From Nitrospira sp. (lineage in GTDB: Bacteria > Nitrospirota > Nitrospiria > Nitrospirales > Nitrospiraceae): a DNA stretch of 6,301 nt. Shown piece after piece: positions 1-4,665 of this stretch (position 1 is the stretch's first letter; every line of letters starts with the position of its first letter). The notes beneath the pieces are model-generated. The model made no database searches. It saw nothing but the letters and a program-made list of their open reading frames with translations, and was not told the origin of the DNA. The translations under genes were made by a program, and so were the position numbers. The stretch spans positions 1 through 6,301 of the forward strand of contig JABMDG010000046.1 of NCBI GenBank assembly GCA_015904045.1, read 5' to 3'.

Positions 1-210
1 TTCAAGACCGGCTTGGTAGGGATCCGTTTCGGCCGTTCTCGGCCACCGGCGGATCTTGGCATCCAGCTCAAGTTCTTCCACCGATGGCGGAAGTTTTGCG
101 GCACGCCGCTGAGCCTCCAACCGTTTCAGTTTTGTGACCATATCCTGAGGGCATCCCTTCGGAATGCCGCCGTGACCGACCAGAATCACTCCTCGTGTGC
201 TTGCCGTCAT
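1..210 (-). CDS. CbiX/SirB-like sirohydrochlorin chelatase family protein (N-terminal part, runs off the window)
   Basis: This is the first 70 residues of a protein whose C-terminus lies beyond position 1. The start reads MTASTRGVILVGHGGIPKGC. A short beta strand followed by VGHGG (residues 11-15) is the N-terminal signature of CbiX/SirB-type chelatases, which insert cobalt or iron into sirohydrochlorin. The histidine of this motif, His13 here, is a metal ligand in characterised members. Residues 25-60 are charged and helical and do not obviously follow the classical CbiX sequence, so this may be a divergent member that is not a working chelatase. The ATG is supported by GAGGAG six bases upstream (217-222). 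The gene begins 38 nt after the 123-aa gene ends and probably shares its transcript. The family call rests on the N-terminal motif only. Confidence 0.65.
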   Translation of the reverse strand, partial: MTASTRGVILVGHGGIPKGCPQDMVTKLKRLEAQRRAAKLPPSVEELELDAKIRRWPRTAETDPYQAGLE

Positions 211-248
211 CCCTCACTCCTCTTGTTGTGACTCGCGTCTGTGTCTCC

Positions 249-620
249 TCACGTTGAACTCACTGTTGCCTCGAGGTATTCTTGTAAATTGGTCTTTCCA
301 TAGCGACTTCCCGGGTACACCTTCCTAATGAATCCGGCGACGAGAGCCATCAGCTTCTTGACCGCGGGGGTTTTCTCAGGATCGGTAGCCGGCAACAAAC
401 GGACGGTGATTGCTTTCTCGTGCAACTTCAGCTGGACAAAGAACGTGCACGCAGCACCCTTCTCGATCGCCACGGACTCCAGCAGGGCGTCTTTTCCGCT
501 CCGGGACAAATAGAATTCCTGAACTTTAAGAATCTCGTTTTCGGTCCGGTGAACCATCGGCGTGAACACCTGATAGAGGCCCTGCAGATCTCCGGCTTCT
601 TCTACGACAACATGTGGCAT
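249..620 (-). CDS. hypothetical protein, 123 aa
   Basis: I do not recognise a named family. The protein begins MPHVVVEEAGDL, has no signal peptide or membrane segment, and is predicted to be a small soluble mixed alpha/beta protein. Residues 43-78 alternate hydrophobic and charged residues as in beta strands (AIEKGAACTFFVQLKLHEK, then ITVRLLP). Residues 85-102 look like an amphipathic helix, followed by a basic segment (RKVYPGSRYGK). The ATG has the purine-rich AAGGGGGG (627-634) six bases upstream. Only 12 nt separate it from the stop codon of the upstream DUF1722 frame, so it is almost certainly co-transcribed with the photolyase group, with the CbiX-like gene next. Length, ribosome binding site and tight spacing argue that it is real. 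Function is unknown. Confidence 0.7.
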   Translation of the reverse strand: MPHVVVEEAGDLQGLYQVFTPMVHRTENEILKVQEFYLSRSGKDALLESVAIEKGAACTFFVQLKLHEKAITVRLLPATDPEKTPAVKKLMALVAGFIRKVYPGSRYGKTNLQEYLEATVSST

Positions 621-632
621 TGCGTTCCCCCC

Positions 633-1391
633 TTACGCATGATTCCGCAACATGAGCTCTTTCGGATGCGGGTTCAGATAGACCTGATCGCGAATGTATC
701 CGACGTCGAGGATCTGGACATAATGCTTGACCAGCGTGAGAGGGACGATCAGAGGCGTAAGCCCCCGATGATAGTCGGCGATGACGCCCAACAGCTCGGC
801 CTTTTCTTGAGTAGTCAACCGACTCTTGAAGTAGCCCACAATATGCTGCAGCACATTGACATGCTTCCGCACCGTCGCCTTCATCGTCAGGGCTTTCATG
901 AAGTGCTCACCGTACTTCGACGTCAATTCTTTAAGGCGATAGCGCTCCACTTGTCCGACCAGCCGGCCCATCGTTTCGTAATGCTGCTGGCTATGGGCTA
1001 ACAACAGATATTTATGGATCGTGTGGAAGCGTATGAGAGCTTGTCTCGTGACTCCGTTCTGCACCAGATCCTGAAACCGGCGATAGCAGAATACCCGCTC
1101 GATGAAGTTCGCGAAGATTCCGACGCCGCTGTGGCTCGGCATGCCTTGTACGGTGTACACGCGCACCCGTTCGACCCCGCAACTGGGCGAGCCTCTCTTG
1201 AAGACATACCCTGAGAGGTCCAGTGTTCGGAGTGAGTCGAGCCGACCGTCGACCATTGCCTCCATCGCCTCGGTGTGATCCTGCTTGCTCGTGATTGTCA
1301 TCAGCCGGGGACGATGCGGATTACCCACCGCCCAATCCCGCTTCCACCTCAGGGCATACCGGTACCCATTCGACGTAGGGGCCCAATACAT
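633..1391 (-). CDS. DUF1722-containing C-terminal fragment (open frame of 252 codons)
   Basis: This is the 3' frame of the broken gene. Residues 1-21 are an out-of-register reading of the DUF523 sequence and are not genuine. Real homology starts near Val22 (VGNPHRPRL). Residues 61-91 are the end of DUF523 (GYVFKRGSPSCGVERV, GMPSHSGVGIFA). Residues 95-252 are DUF1722: NFIERVF, RFHTIHKYLLLAHS, KHVNVLQHIVGYFKS, and the characteristic ending QVYLNPHPKELMLRNH. E. coli YbgA shows that DUF1722 can exist alone, so a functional stand-alone domain is possible if translation restarts. A GTG at 1326-1328 sits just before the frame-one stop and could allow reinitiation, but no clear ribosome binding site marks any internal start. 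I would not annotate the first ATG (1391) as the true start. Confidence 0.55.
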   Translation of the reverse strand: MYWAPTSNGYRYALRWKRDWAVGNPHRPRLMTITSKQDHTEAMEAMVDGRLDSLRTLDLSGYVFKRGSPSCGVERVRVYTVQGMPSHSGVGIFANFIERVFCYRRFQDLVQNGVTRQALIRFHTIHKYLLLAHSQQHYETMGRLVGQVERYRLKELTSKYGEHFMKALTMKATVRKHVNVLQHIVGYFKSRLTTQEKAELLGVIADYHRGLTPLIVPLTLVKHYVQILDVGYIRDQVYLNPHPKELMLRNHA

Positions 1392-1488
1392 CGGTCAAGA
1401 AATGGTCCTGCTTGTGTCCTCCGTCGAAGCGGACCTCATCTCCGAGAAGACACCGACTGATTCCAAGGCGAAGCGGGGAGGTCGTCAT
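1321..1488 (-). CDS. DUF523/TudS-like N-terminal fragment (55 aa)
   Basis: This is the 5' frame of the broken gene. It begins MTTSPLRLGISRCLLGDEVR and contains the typical DUF523 opening: a Cys in ISRCLLG (Cys13), then RFDGGHK, then WVPVCPEVE (Cys45). The last in-register residues are about GLG (51-53); the terminal GG and the stop are read beyond the deletion. In TudS-type enzymes three cysteines hold an Fe-S cluster, and this product has two, so it cannot be a complete enzyme alone. Translation should start efficiently because GGAGG (1496-1500) and the ATGA overlap couple it to the photolyase. If made, the peptide is probably unstable. Confidence 0.6.
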   Translation of the reverse strand: MTTSPLRLGISRCLLGDEVRFDGGHKQDHFLTDVLGPYVEWVPVCPEVEAGLGGG

Positions 1489-2930
1489 CTCATTACCTCC
1501 TGCTTTCCGAGGTTGAGATATTCCTGTCGGGCATGTTGATGGTCCACAACCGGGGAAGGATAATCGTCCCCGATTCGGCATCGAGCGCGTTCCTGCTCAT
1601 CTGCGGTCATGAGATGCGGCTCATGAATTTGCTTCGCCGATACATGGGCCAGTTCCGGAACATACCGGCGGATGTAGGCGCCGTCCGGGTCGAACTTCTT
1701 GCTTTGAAGCGCAGGATTGAAAATCCGATAGCCCCGCATGGCATCCGTGCCGGTGGAGGCACACCACTGCCAATTACCGTTGTTTGCCGCCACGTCAGCA
1801 TCGATGAGATGCTGCATGAAATATCGTTCGCCGCTCTGCCAGTCGATCCGAAGATCTTTGATGAGAAAGGATGCCACGACCATTCGGACACGGTTGTGCA
1901 TCCATCCCGTCTGATTCAATTGCCGCATGCCGGCGTCGACGATCGGATAGCCGGTCTGCCCGTGACACCAGGCTTGAAACAGGCTGTCTCGGACCGGACC
2001 CGACTCACGCGACGGTGGGACGGCCACATTGCGGAAGGGTCCCTCCGCAACGTGTGGAAACGAAGCCAATACTTGATGAAAGAACTCACGCCAGATTAAC
2101 TCATCAACCCAGGTCAGAACATCGGGCCGAGACACTCGCCCGCCTTTGGCCAGCGCGTTCAACGCCGTGTGAATGGCCTTGCGAGGCGACAGTGTTCCGA
2201 AACGGAAGTGTGGTGAAAGTTGTGAACACCCATCGTTCGCCGGCAGGTTTCTGTTTGTCGCGTAGGAATGCAGGGGACCTTGCACAAACCAGCGCAACCG
2301 CTTCAGGGCGTTCCGCTCGCCCGGCTCAAACCGCAATGCGACCGGATCGTATCCCAGCTCGGGGGCTGTCGGCAGATGGCTTGAGACGGGCCGCGGGGCA
2401 GCCACCTTTTCTGCAAGTGCGGTAGGGACCGGCTGAACTGCTGGGGTTGTTGCATGCCATTTCGTCCACCAGCGGGCGCGATACGCGCTGTAGCGCTGCA
2501 AGGGTTCACCGGTGACGCCTCGCACCTCATCTGCCTCAAACACCACATGGTCTTTGAACGTGCGGACGACCACGCCGGCCTGCGCCAACCGTTGCGCGAT
2601 TATGCGGTCTCGCTCAATCGCTCTCGGCTCATAGTCGCGATTCCAATAGACCGCATCAACCTTCCATTCGCGAGCGGCGCGGAGGATCTCCTCCACCGGT
2701 TCGCCGCGTCGCCACTGAAGCGTGAGACCTCGGTCCGACAAAGACGACGCCAGGTCCTGGAGACATCCGAGCATAAAATTCACACAGGCGGAGCCGAACA
2801 CATGGGAGTGCAACAAAGGGTCGTCGAATACAAAGAGCGGGATTACCTCGCTGCATGCTTCGCAGGCCGCCGACAAGGCCGGATGGTCTGCAATGCGCAA
2901 ATCCCTCCTGTACCAGACGATTCCTCGCAT
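1485..2930 (-). CDS. phrB: deoxyribodipyrimidine photolyase (class I, cryptochrome/photolyase family)
   Basis: This flavoenzyme repairs cyclobutane pyrimidine dimers in DNA using blue or near-UV light. The 481-aa protein is full length for the family (E. coli PhrB has 472). The N-terminal antenna domain begins with WYRRDLRIADHPAL (6-19) and the YWNRDYEP motif is at 95-102. The FAD domain has WVDELIWREFF (274-284), TGYPIVDAGMRQL (326-338), TGWMHNRVRM (341-350), GERYFMQHLIDAD (367-379), ANNGNWQWCASTGTDA (382-397) and YRIFNP (401-406). Aligned to E. coli, Trp387 and Trp364 match W382 and W359 of the electron-transfer chain, but no Trp occupies the W306 position. The start ATG has GGGGGAG seven bases upstream (2938-2944). 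Its TGA overlaps the next gene's ATG, a link also seen between photolyase and DUF1722 genes elsewhere (E. coli ybgA-phr). The antenna chromophore and exact lesion specificity cannot be read from the sequence. Confidence 0.95.
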   Translation of the reverse strand: MRGIVWYRRDLRIADHPALSAACEACSEVIPLFVFDDPLLHSHVFGSACVNFMLGCLQDLASSLSDRGLTLQWRRGEPVEEILRAAREWKVDAVYWNRDYEPRAIERDRIIAQRLAQAGVVVRTFKDHVVFEADEVRGVTGEPLQRYSAYRARWWTKWHATTPAVQPVPTALAEKVAAPRPVSSHLPTAPELGYDPVALRFEPGERNALKRLRWFVQGPLHSYATNRNLPANDGCSQLSPHFRFGTLSPRKAIHTALNALAKGGRVSRPDVLTWVDELIWREFFHQVLASFPHVAEGPFRNVAVPPSRESGPVRDSLFQAWCHGQTGYPIVDAGMRQLNQTGWMHNRVRMVVASFLIKDLRIDWQSGERYFMQHLIDADVAANNGNWQWCASTGTDAMRGYRIFNPALQSKKFDPDGAYIRRYVPELAHVSAKQIHEPHLMTADEQERARCRIGDDYPSPVVDHQHARQEYLNLGKQEVMR

Positions 2931-2998
2931 AGATGGACTCCCCCAGAACTAACCAAGTCGATCCCGGTACAAATCTCCGAAGCAACGGTTATGTTCTC

Positions 2999-3442
2999 TT
3001 ACTCAGGTTTTCCATGGGATCCTTCCGGTCGTTTCAGCTTGTCACCCGCCACCCGCTCGATTGAAAGCTCACGAAGACCGTTCTCGCCCTTGATACCAAC
3101 CTTCACGACAGTTCCCGCTTCCCCTCGTATCATGCTGACCACCTGGTCATAACTCTTTCCTTTCACGGGAGCCCCATCAACACTGACGACCTCATCCCCA
3201 TGTCGAAGTCCTGCCTGGTGAGCAGGTCCACCAGGATGGACCATGCCGACATAGAGGATGGCCGGCTCCCCGATCCGCTCAGCACTTAGCTGAAGAGATA
3301 TGCCGATAATGCCGTGAGCGAGTTTCGTCGCATCTCGATGCCCATAGGGAGCCTGGGCCGTGTGTTGGTCGGCCATGGCACAAGAGGTAACAAGCAGGCC
3401 CATCATCAATACTGCCGCAAATTGAAAGCCTGAGATTTTCAT
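2999..3442 (-). CDS. PDZ-domain lipoprotein, 147 aa
   Basis: This is a small secreted lipoprotein carrying one PDZ domain and no protease domain. The N-terminus (MKISGFQFAAVLMMGLLVTS, then Cys21) has a positive start, a hydrophobic core and a VTSC lipobox, so it should be lipid-anchored at Cys21. Ala22 does not suggest inner-membrane retention. The PDZ domain spans roughly residues 44-130: the peptide-binding loop region GIIGISL (44-50), VHPGGPAHQAGLRHGDEVVSVDG (68-90, the core PDZ signature), then SYDQVVSMIRGEAGTVVKV. Such proteins usually bind C-terminal peptides of envelope proteins, but no partner is evident here. The ATG has a perfect AGGAGG seven bases upstream (3450-3455). The photolyase begins 68 nt beyond its stop, a gap in which I see neither a clear terminator nor a convincing promoter. 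Family call is firm; function is not known. Confidence 0.85.
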   Translation of the reverse strand: MKISGFQFAAVLMMGLLVTSCAMADQHTAQAPYGHRDATKLAHGIIGISLQLSAERIGEPAILYVGMVHPGGPAHQAGLRHGDEVVSVDGAPVKGKSYDQVVSMIRGEAGTVVKVGIKGENGLRELSIERVAGDKLKRPEGSHGKPE

Positions 3443-3460
3443 CAGTACACCTCCTGGTGA

Positions 3461-3556
3461 CTACATAGAGACTACCAATCCAAGTACACACAGTGCCGCC
3501 ACCACAAGAGATCCCGCGATCAGTCCGGTTGCTATATAGATTGCGGAGCTGTCCAT
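3461..3556 (-). CDS. possible small single-span membrane peptide, 31 aa
   Basis: This short frame begins MDSSAIYIATGLIAGS and is almost entirely hydrophobic from residue 5 to 30, ending LVVSM and a TAG stop. It would form one transmembrane helix. The gap between the epimerase remnant and the PDZ gene otherwise has no content, and the frame fills nearly all of it. Weakness: only a poorly placed GGGG lies upstream of the ATG, with no strong ribosome binding site, and a stop codon upstream rules out a longer version. It resembles the 41-aa peptide on the other side of the epimerase (shared TGL, a Ser, then VV.A), which raises the chance that it is real. Function is unknown. Confidence 0.45.
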   Translation of the reverse strand: MDSSAIYIATGLIAGSLVVAALCVLGLVVSM

Positions 3557-3577
3557 GCACCGTCATATCCCCGTGAC

Positions 3578-3988
3578 TCATGCCGCCCTTAGAGCAGCCG
3601 CTGCTGTCGTTCCGGTCAGGATGGCTTGTAAGGCCGGTTCCAGCGTTGGATACTGAAACGTATAGCCTTCCGCCATGGCTTTCGCTGGAGTCACCCGCTG
3701 GCCGGTCGTCATCAATGTGCCCAACTCACCAACGAGTATATTCAAGGCAAATCCTGGAACAGGAAGCCACGACGGTCGGTGCAGCACCCGTCCAAGAACT
3801 TCACAGAACGTCTTCATCGTCACCGGCTCGGGGGCCACAGCATTGAGGGGACCAGAAACATGATTGTTTGCGAGTGCCCATTGGATCAGACCGATATGAT
3901 CACGCCGATGGATCCAGGAGACCCATTGAGTGCCCGGCATGATCGGACCGCCTGCAAACAATCGAAAGGGCAGCAGCATCTTGGGCAA
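3578..3988 (-). CDS. TIGR01777 epimerase C-terminal fragment (DUF1731 half)
   Basis: This is the 3' open frame of the broken epimerase, 136 codons from a TTG at 3986-3988. It holds PKMLLPFRLFAGGP, then WVSWIHRRDHIGLIQWAL (residues 22-39; relatives have SWIHIDD), GPLNAVAPEPVT (46-57), LHRPSWLPVPGFAL, and GQRVTPAKAMAEGYTFQYPT. The TTG is only the nearest permitted start codon and has no evident ribosome binding site, so independent translation is doubtful. Confidence 0.5.
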   Translation of the reverse strand: MPKMLLPFRLFAGGPIMPGTQWVSWIHRRDHIGLIQWALANNHVSGPLNAVAPEPVTMKTFCEVLGRVLHRPSWLPVPGFALNILVGELGTLMTTGQRVTPAKAMAEGYTFQYPTLEPALQAILTGTTAAAALRAA

Positions 3989-4266
3989 CGACTATCGATG
4001 AGGAGTTGTTTTCGAGCAGGCGTCCAACGGGCATCGGCGATCGGAGCCCCAGCGAGGTTAATGACCGCATCTGCTCCTTCAAGTGCCTGTTCCCAGGGTC
4101 CTGTATTTCGACCAGTCCACTCGACGGACAACAGGTTGTTGCCTAAGCGCCGCTCTGCGCTCCCCGAATTCCTCGTGAGGATCGTTACTCTATGGCCCTC
4201 CTGGGAGAGCGCCGTGCACAATGCACGACCGATGAATCCTGTTCCCCCAGTTACAATGATGTTCAT
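3886..4266 (-). CDS. TIGR01777 epimerase N-terminal fragment (Rossmann half)
   Basis: This is the 5' open frame of the broken epimerase, 126 codons. Residues 1-93 are genuine family sequence with the dinucleotide-binding TGGTGFIG. Residues 94-126 are read out of register across the deletion and produce a chance cysteine cluster (CPRCCC) that should not be taken for a metal site. It keeps a good ribosome binding site, so a truncated NAD(P)-binding peptide could still be made. Confidence 0.5.
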   Translation of the reverse strand: MNIIVTGGTGFIGRALCTALSQEGHRVTILTRNSGSAERRLGNNLLSVEWTGRNTGPWEQALEGADAVINLAGAPIADARWTPARKQLLIDSRCPRCCCPFDCLQAVRSCRALNGSPGSIGVIISV

Positions 4267-4329
4267 AATCATATCTCCTGAGGCAGCCATCCAAGGGCTG
4301 ACTGATACACCCGGCTAAGCAACAGTTTC

Positions 4330-4455
4330 TTACCTTCGGGGCGGTCTTCCGGTGACCCGCCGCCTCACAACAGCGGTCATAGTCTGAAGGAGTCCAGCCA
4401 CCACAACAGATGTCAGAAGCCCCGTCACAAGCAAAAACACTAAGCTCGTATTCAT
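4330..4455 (-). CDS. small single-span membrane protein, 41 aa
   Basis: This short gene begins MNTSLVFLLVTGLLTSVVVA. Residues 5-30 are one hydrophobic helix, followed by RRRV and a strongly basic tail ending PPRR. By the positive-inside rule the C-terminus should face the cytoplasm. AGGAG lies at an ideal seven bases from the ATG (4463-4467), and the stop is 63 nt before the epimerase start, so both are probably on one transcript. I do not recognise the family. The ribosome binding site, membrane character and position between two genes make it likely real. It resembles the 31-aa peptide at 3461-3556. Confidence 0.65.
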   Translation of the reverse strand: MNTSLVFLLVTGLLTSVVVAGLLQTMTAVVRRRVTGRPPRR

Positions 4456-4473
4456 GTTCTATCTCCTCTCGGC

Positions 4474-4522
4474 CGCCAAGCAGATGCGTGTCGGCCACCG
4501 ACTTGACTGTGCGCCAAGCAGA
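4474..4522. repeat. 11-nt direct repeat CGCCAAGCAGA (two copies)
   Basis: Identical copies lie at 4474-4484 and 4512-4522, 38 nt apart. The second overlaps the left arm of the large hairpin. They could be a pair of protein-binding sites ahead of the 41-aa gene, or a remnant of local duplication. Two copies are weak evidence. Confidence 0.3.
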
Positions 4523-4554
4523 CAGGTCCCTCCCTCACGAGGAGACCTGTCTGC
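4518..4554 (-). terminator. strong hairpin, possible terminator or RNA-processing stem
   Basis: GCAGACAGGTC (4518-4528) pairs perfectly with GACCTGTCTGC (4544-4554). Past a single-base bulge at 4543, four more pairs (4529-4532 with 4539-4542) close a 6-nt loop. An 11+4 bp stem this strong is unlikely by chance. On the minus strand it lies about 110 nt past the FGE-like stop. It is followed by TTGGCG and not by a T run, so it is not a classical intrinsic terminator in either direction. Attenuation, mRNA 3'-end protection or protein binding are alternatives. Confidence 0.5.
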
Positions 4555-4564
4555 CTCAGCGGTC

Positions 4565-4587
4565 GACGCCGTGCGGAGTGCGGCGTC
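4565..4587. repeat. inverted repeat GACGCCG/CGGCGTC
   Basis: A 7-bp perfect stem (4565-4571 with 4581-4587) can extend inward by two G-T wobble pairs. It sits just upstream, on the transcribed strand, of the larger hairpin at 4518-4554. The tandem stems suggest a structured RNA segment; no T run follows. Confidence 0.4.
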
Positions 4588-4665
4588 AACTCCACCAAAA
4601 CACAGGACCGGCCTCTGAACTTGTGTTCGTGTCATGGTACTGCTTCGCCCTTTCACCGCCGTCGG

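Larger units (their letters stand above)
633..1488 (-). pseudogene. DUF523 (TudS-like) + DUF1722 protein, broken by a frameshifting deletion and an internal in-frame deletion
   Basis: Two consecutive frames together spell one known architecture: an N-terminal DUF523 domain (some members, TudS, are Fe-S thiouracil desulfidases) fused to a C-terminal DUF1722 domain (as in E. coli YbgA). Frame one covers 1488 to about 1330 and ends in PVCPEVEAGLG. Frame two resumes at about 1328 with VGNPHRPRL. Intact relatives have about eight residues between these blocks (pattern VPREAMRL), but only one nucleotide remains, implying loss of about 23 nt and a frame change. Frame one then stops at TAA 1321-1323. 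A second loss is seen near 1109, where GVGIFA runs directly into NFIERVF. Relatives carry about 25 residues there, including an FMEHFP-type motif. The three conserved DUF523 cysteines are split: Cys13 and Cys45 in frame one, the SPSCG cysteine in frame two. The start ATG overlaps the photolyase stop (ATGA) and has GGAGG seven bases upstream. Relative sequences are recalled, not searched. Confidence 0.75.
3578..4266 (-). pseudogene. TIGR01777-family NAD(P)-dependent epimerase/oxidoreductase (SDR39U1/YfcH-like), centre deleted and frameshifted
   Basis: Two frames match the two ends of one extended short-chain dehydrogenase of the TIGR01777 family. The first 93 residues give the Rossmann motif TGGTGFIG (6-13), VTILTRN (27-33), VEWTG (48-52) and INLAGAPIADARWTPARKQ (69-87). 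They reach IDSR at 3988-3990, after which the frame runs into non-homologous sequence. The other frame begins at once with LPKMLLPFRLFAGG and continues to the family's C-terminal DUF1731 domain. Intact members are about 300 aa, but the two parts total about 229, so roughly 70-80 codons are missing along with the reading frame. The lost part normally holds the SASAVGYYG-type region with the catalytic Tyr, so no active enzyme is expected. The ATG at 4264-4266 has AGGAG eight bases upstream; two ATG codons further upstream are badly spaced. The comparison length is from memory of the family. Confidence 0.8.
4456..4665 (-). promoter_or_regulatory. 210-nt intergenic region with structured RNA potential
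   Basis: This is the longest non-coding stretch in the window, between the FGE-like gene and the 41-aa membrane protein. It contains two perfect inverted repeats, a smaller GTCGG/CCGAC hairpin (4490-4502) and an 11-nt direct repeat. An open frame crosses it, but that frame runs through the inverted repeats and resembles nothing I know. It is the most likely place for a transcript boundary between the FGE-like group and the downstream genes. I could not find a convincing -35/-10 pair. Confidence 0.45.

Noticed and set aside
420..1001. Plus-strand open frame of 193 codons
   Set aside because: It lies antisense to the 123-aa gene and the DUF1722 frame, both supported by homology or ribosome binding sites; its translation resembles no family and has no good start context.
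1321..1391. Programmed ribosomal frameshift joining the DUF523 and DUF1722 frames
   Set aside because: A simple slip would still leave about eight conserved residues missing, and no recognised slippery heptamer with a downstream stem is evident. A deletion explains both the missing block and the frame.
2454..3152. Plus-strand open frame of 232 codons
   Set aside because: It is antisense to the N-terminus of the photolyase and the PDZ gene, and its sequence looks like the mirror of GC-rich coding DNA, with no domains.
3886..3987. Cysteine cluster CPRCCC in the epimerase N-terminal frame, resembling a metal site
   Set aside because: It is an out-of-register reading of the DNA that encodes PKMLLPF in the other frame, created by the deletion.
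3779..4318. Plus-strand open frame of 179 codons
   Set aside because: It lies opposite both halves of the epimerase; the minus-strand frames carry clear family motifs.
4459..4656. Minus-strand 65-codon frame in the intergenic region
   Set aside because: It starts at a GTG without a good ribosome binding site, runs through the inverted repeats, ends just before the 41-aa gene and has no recognisable features.
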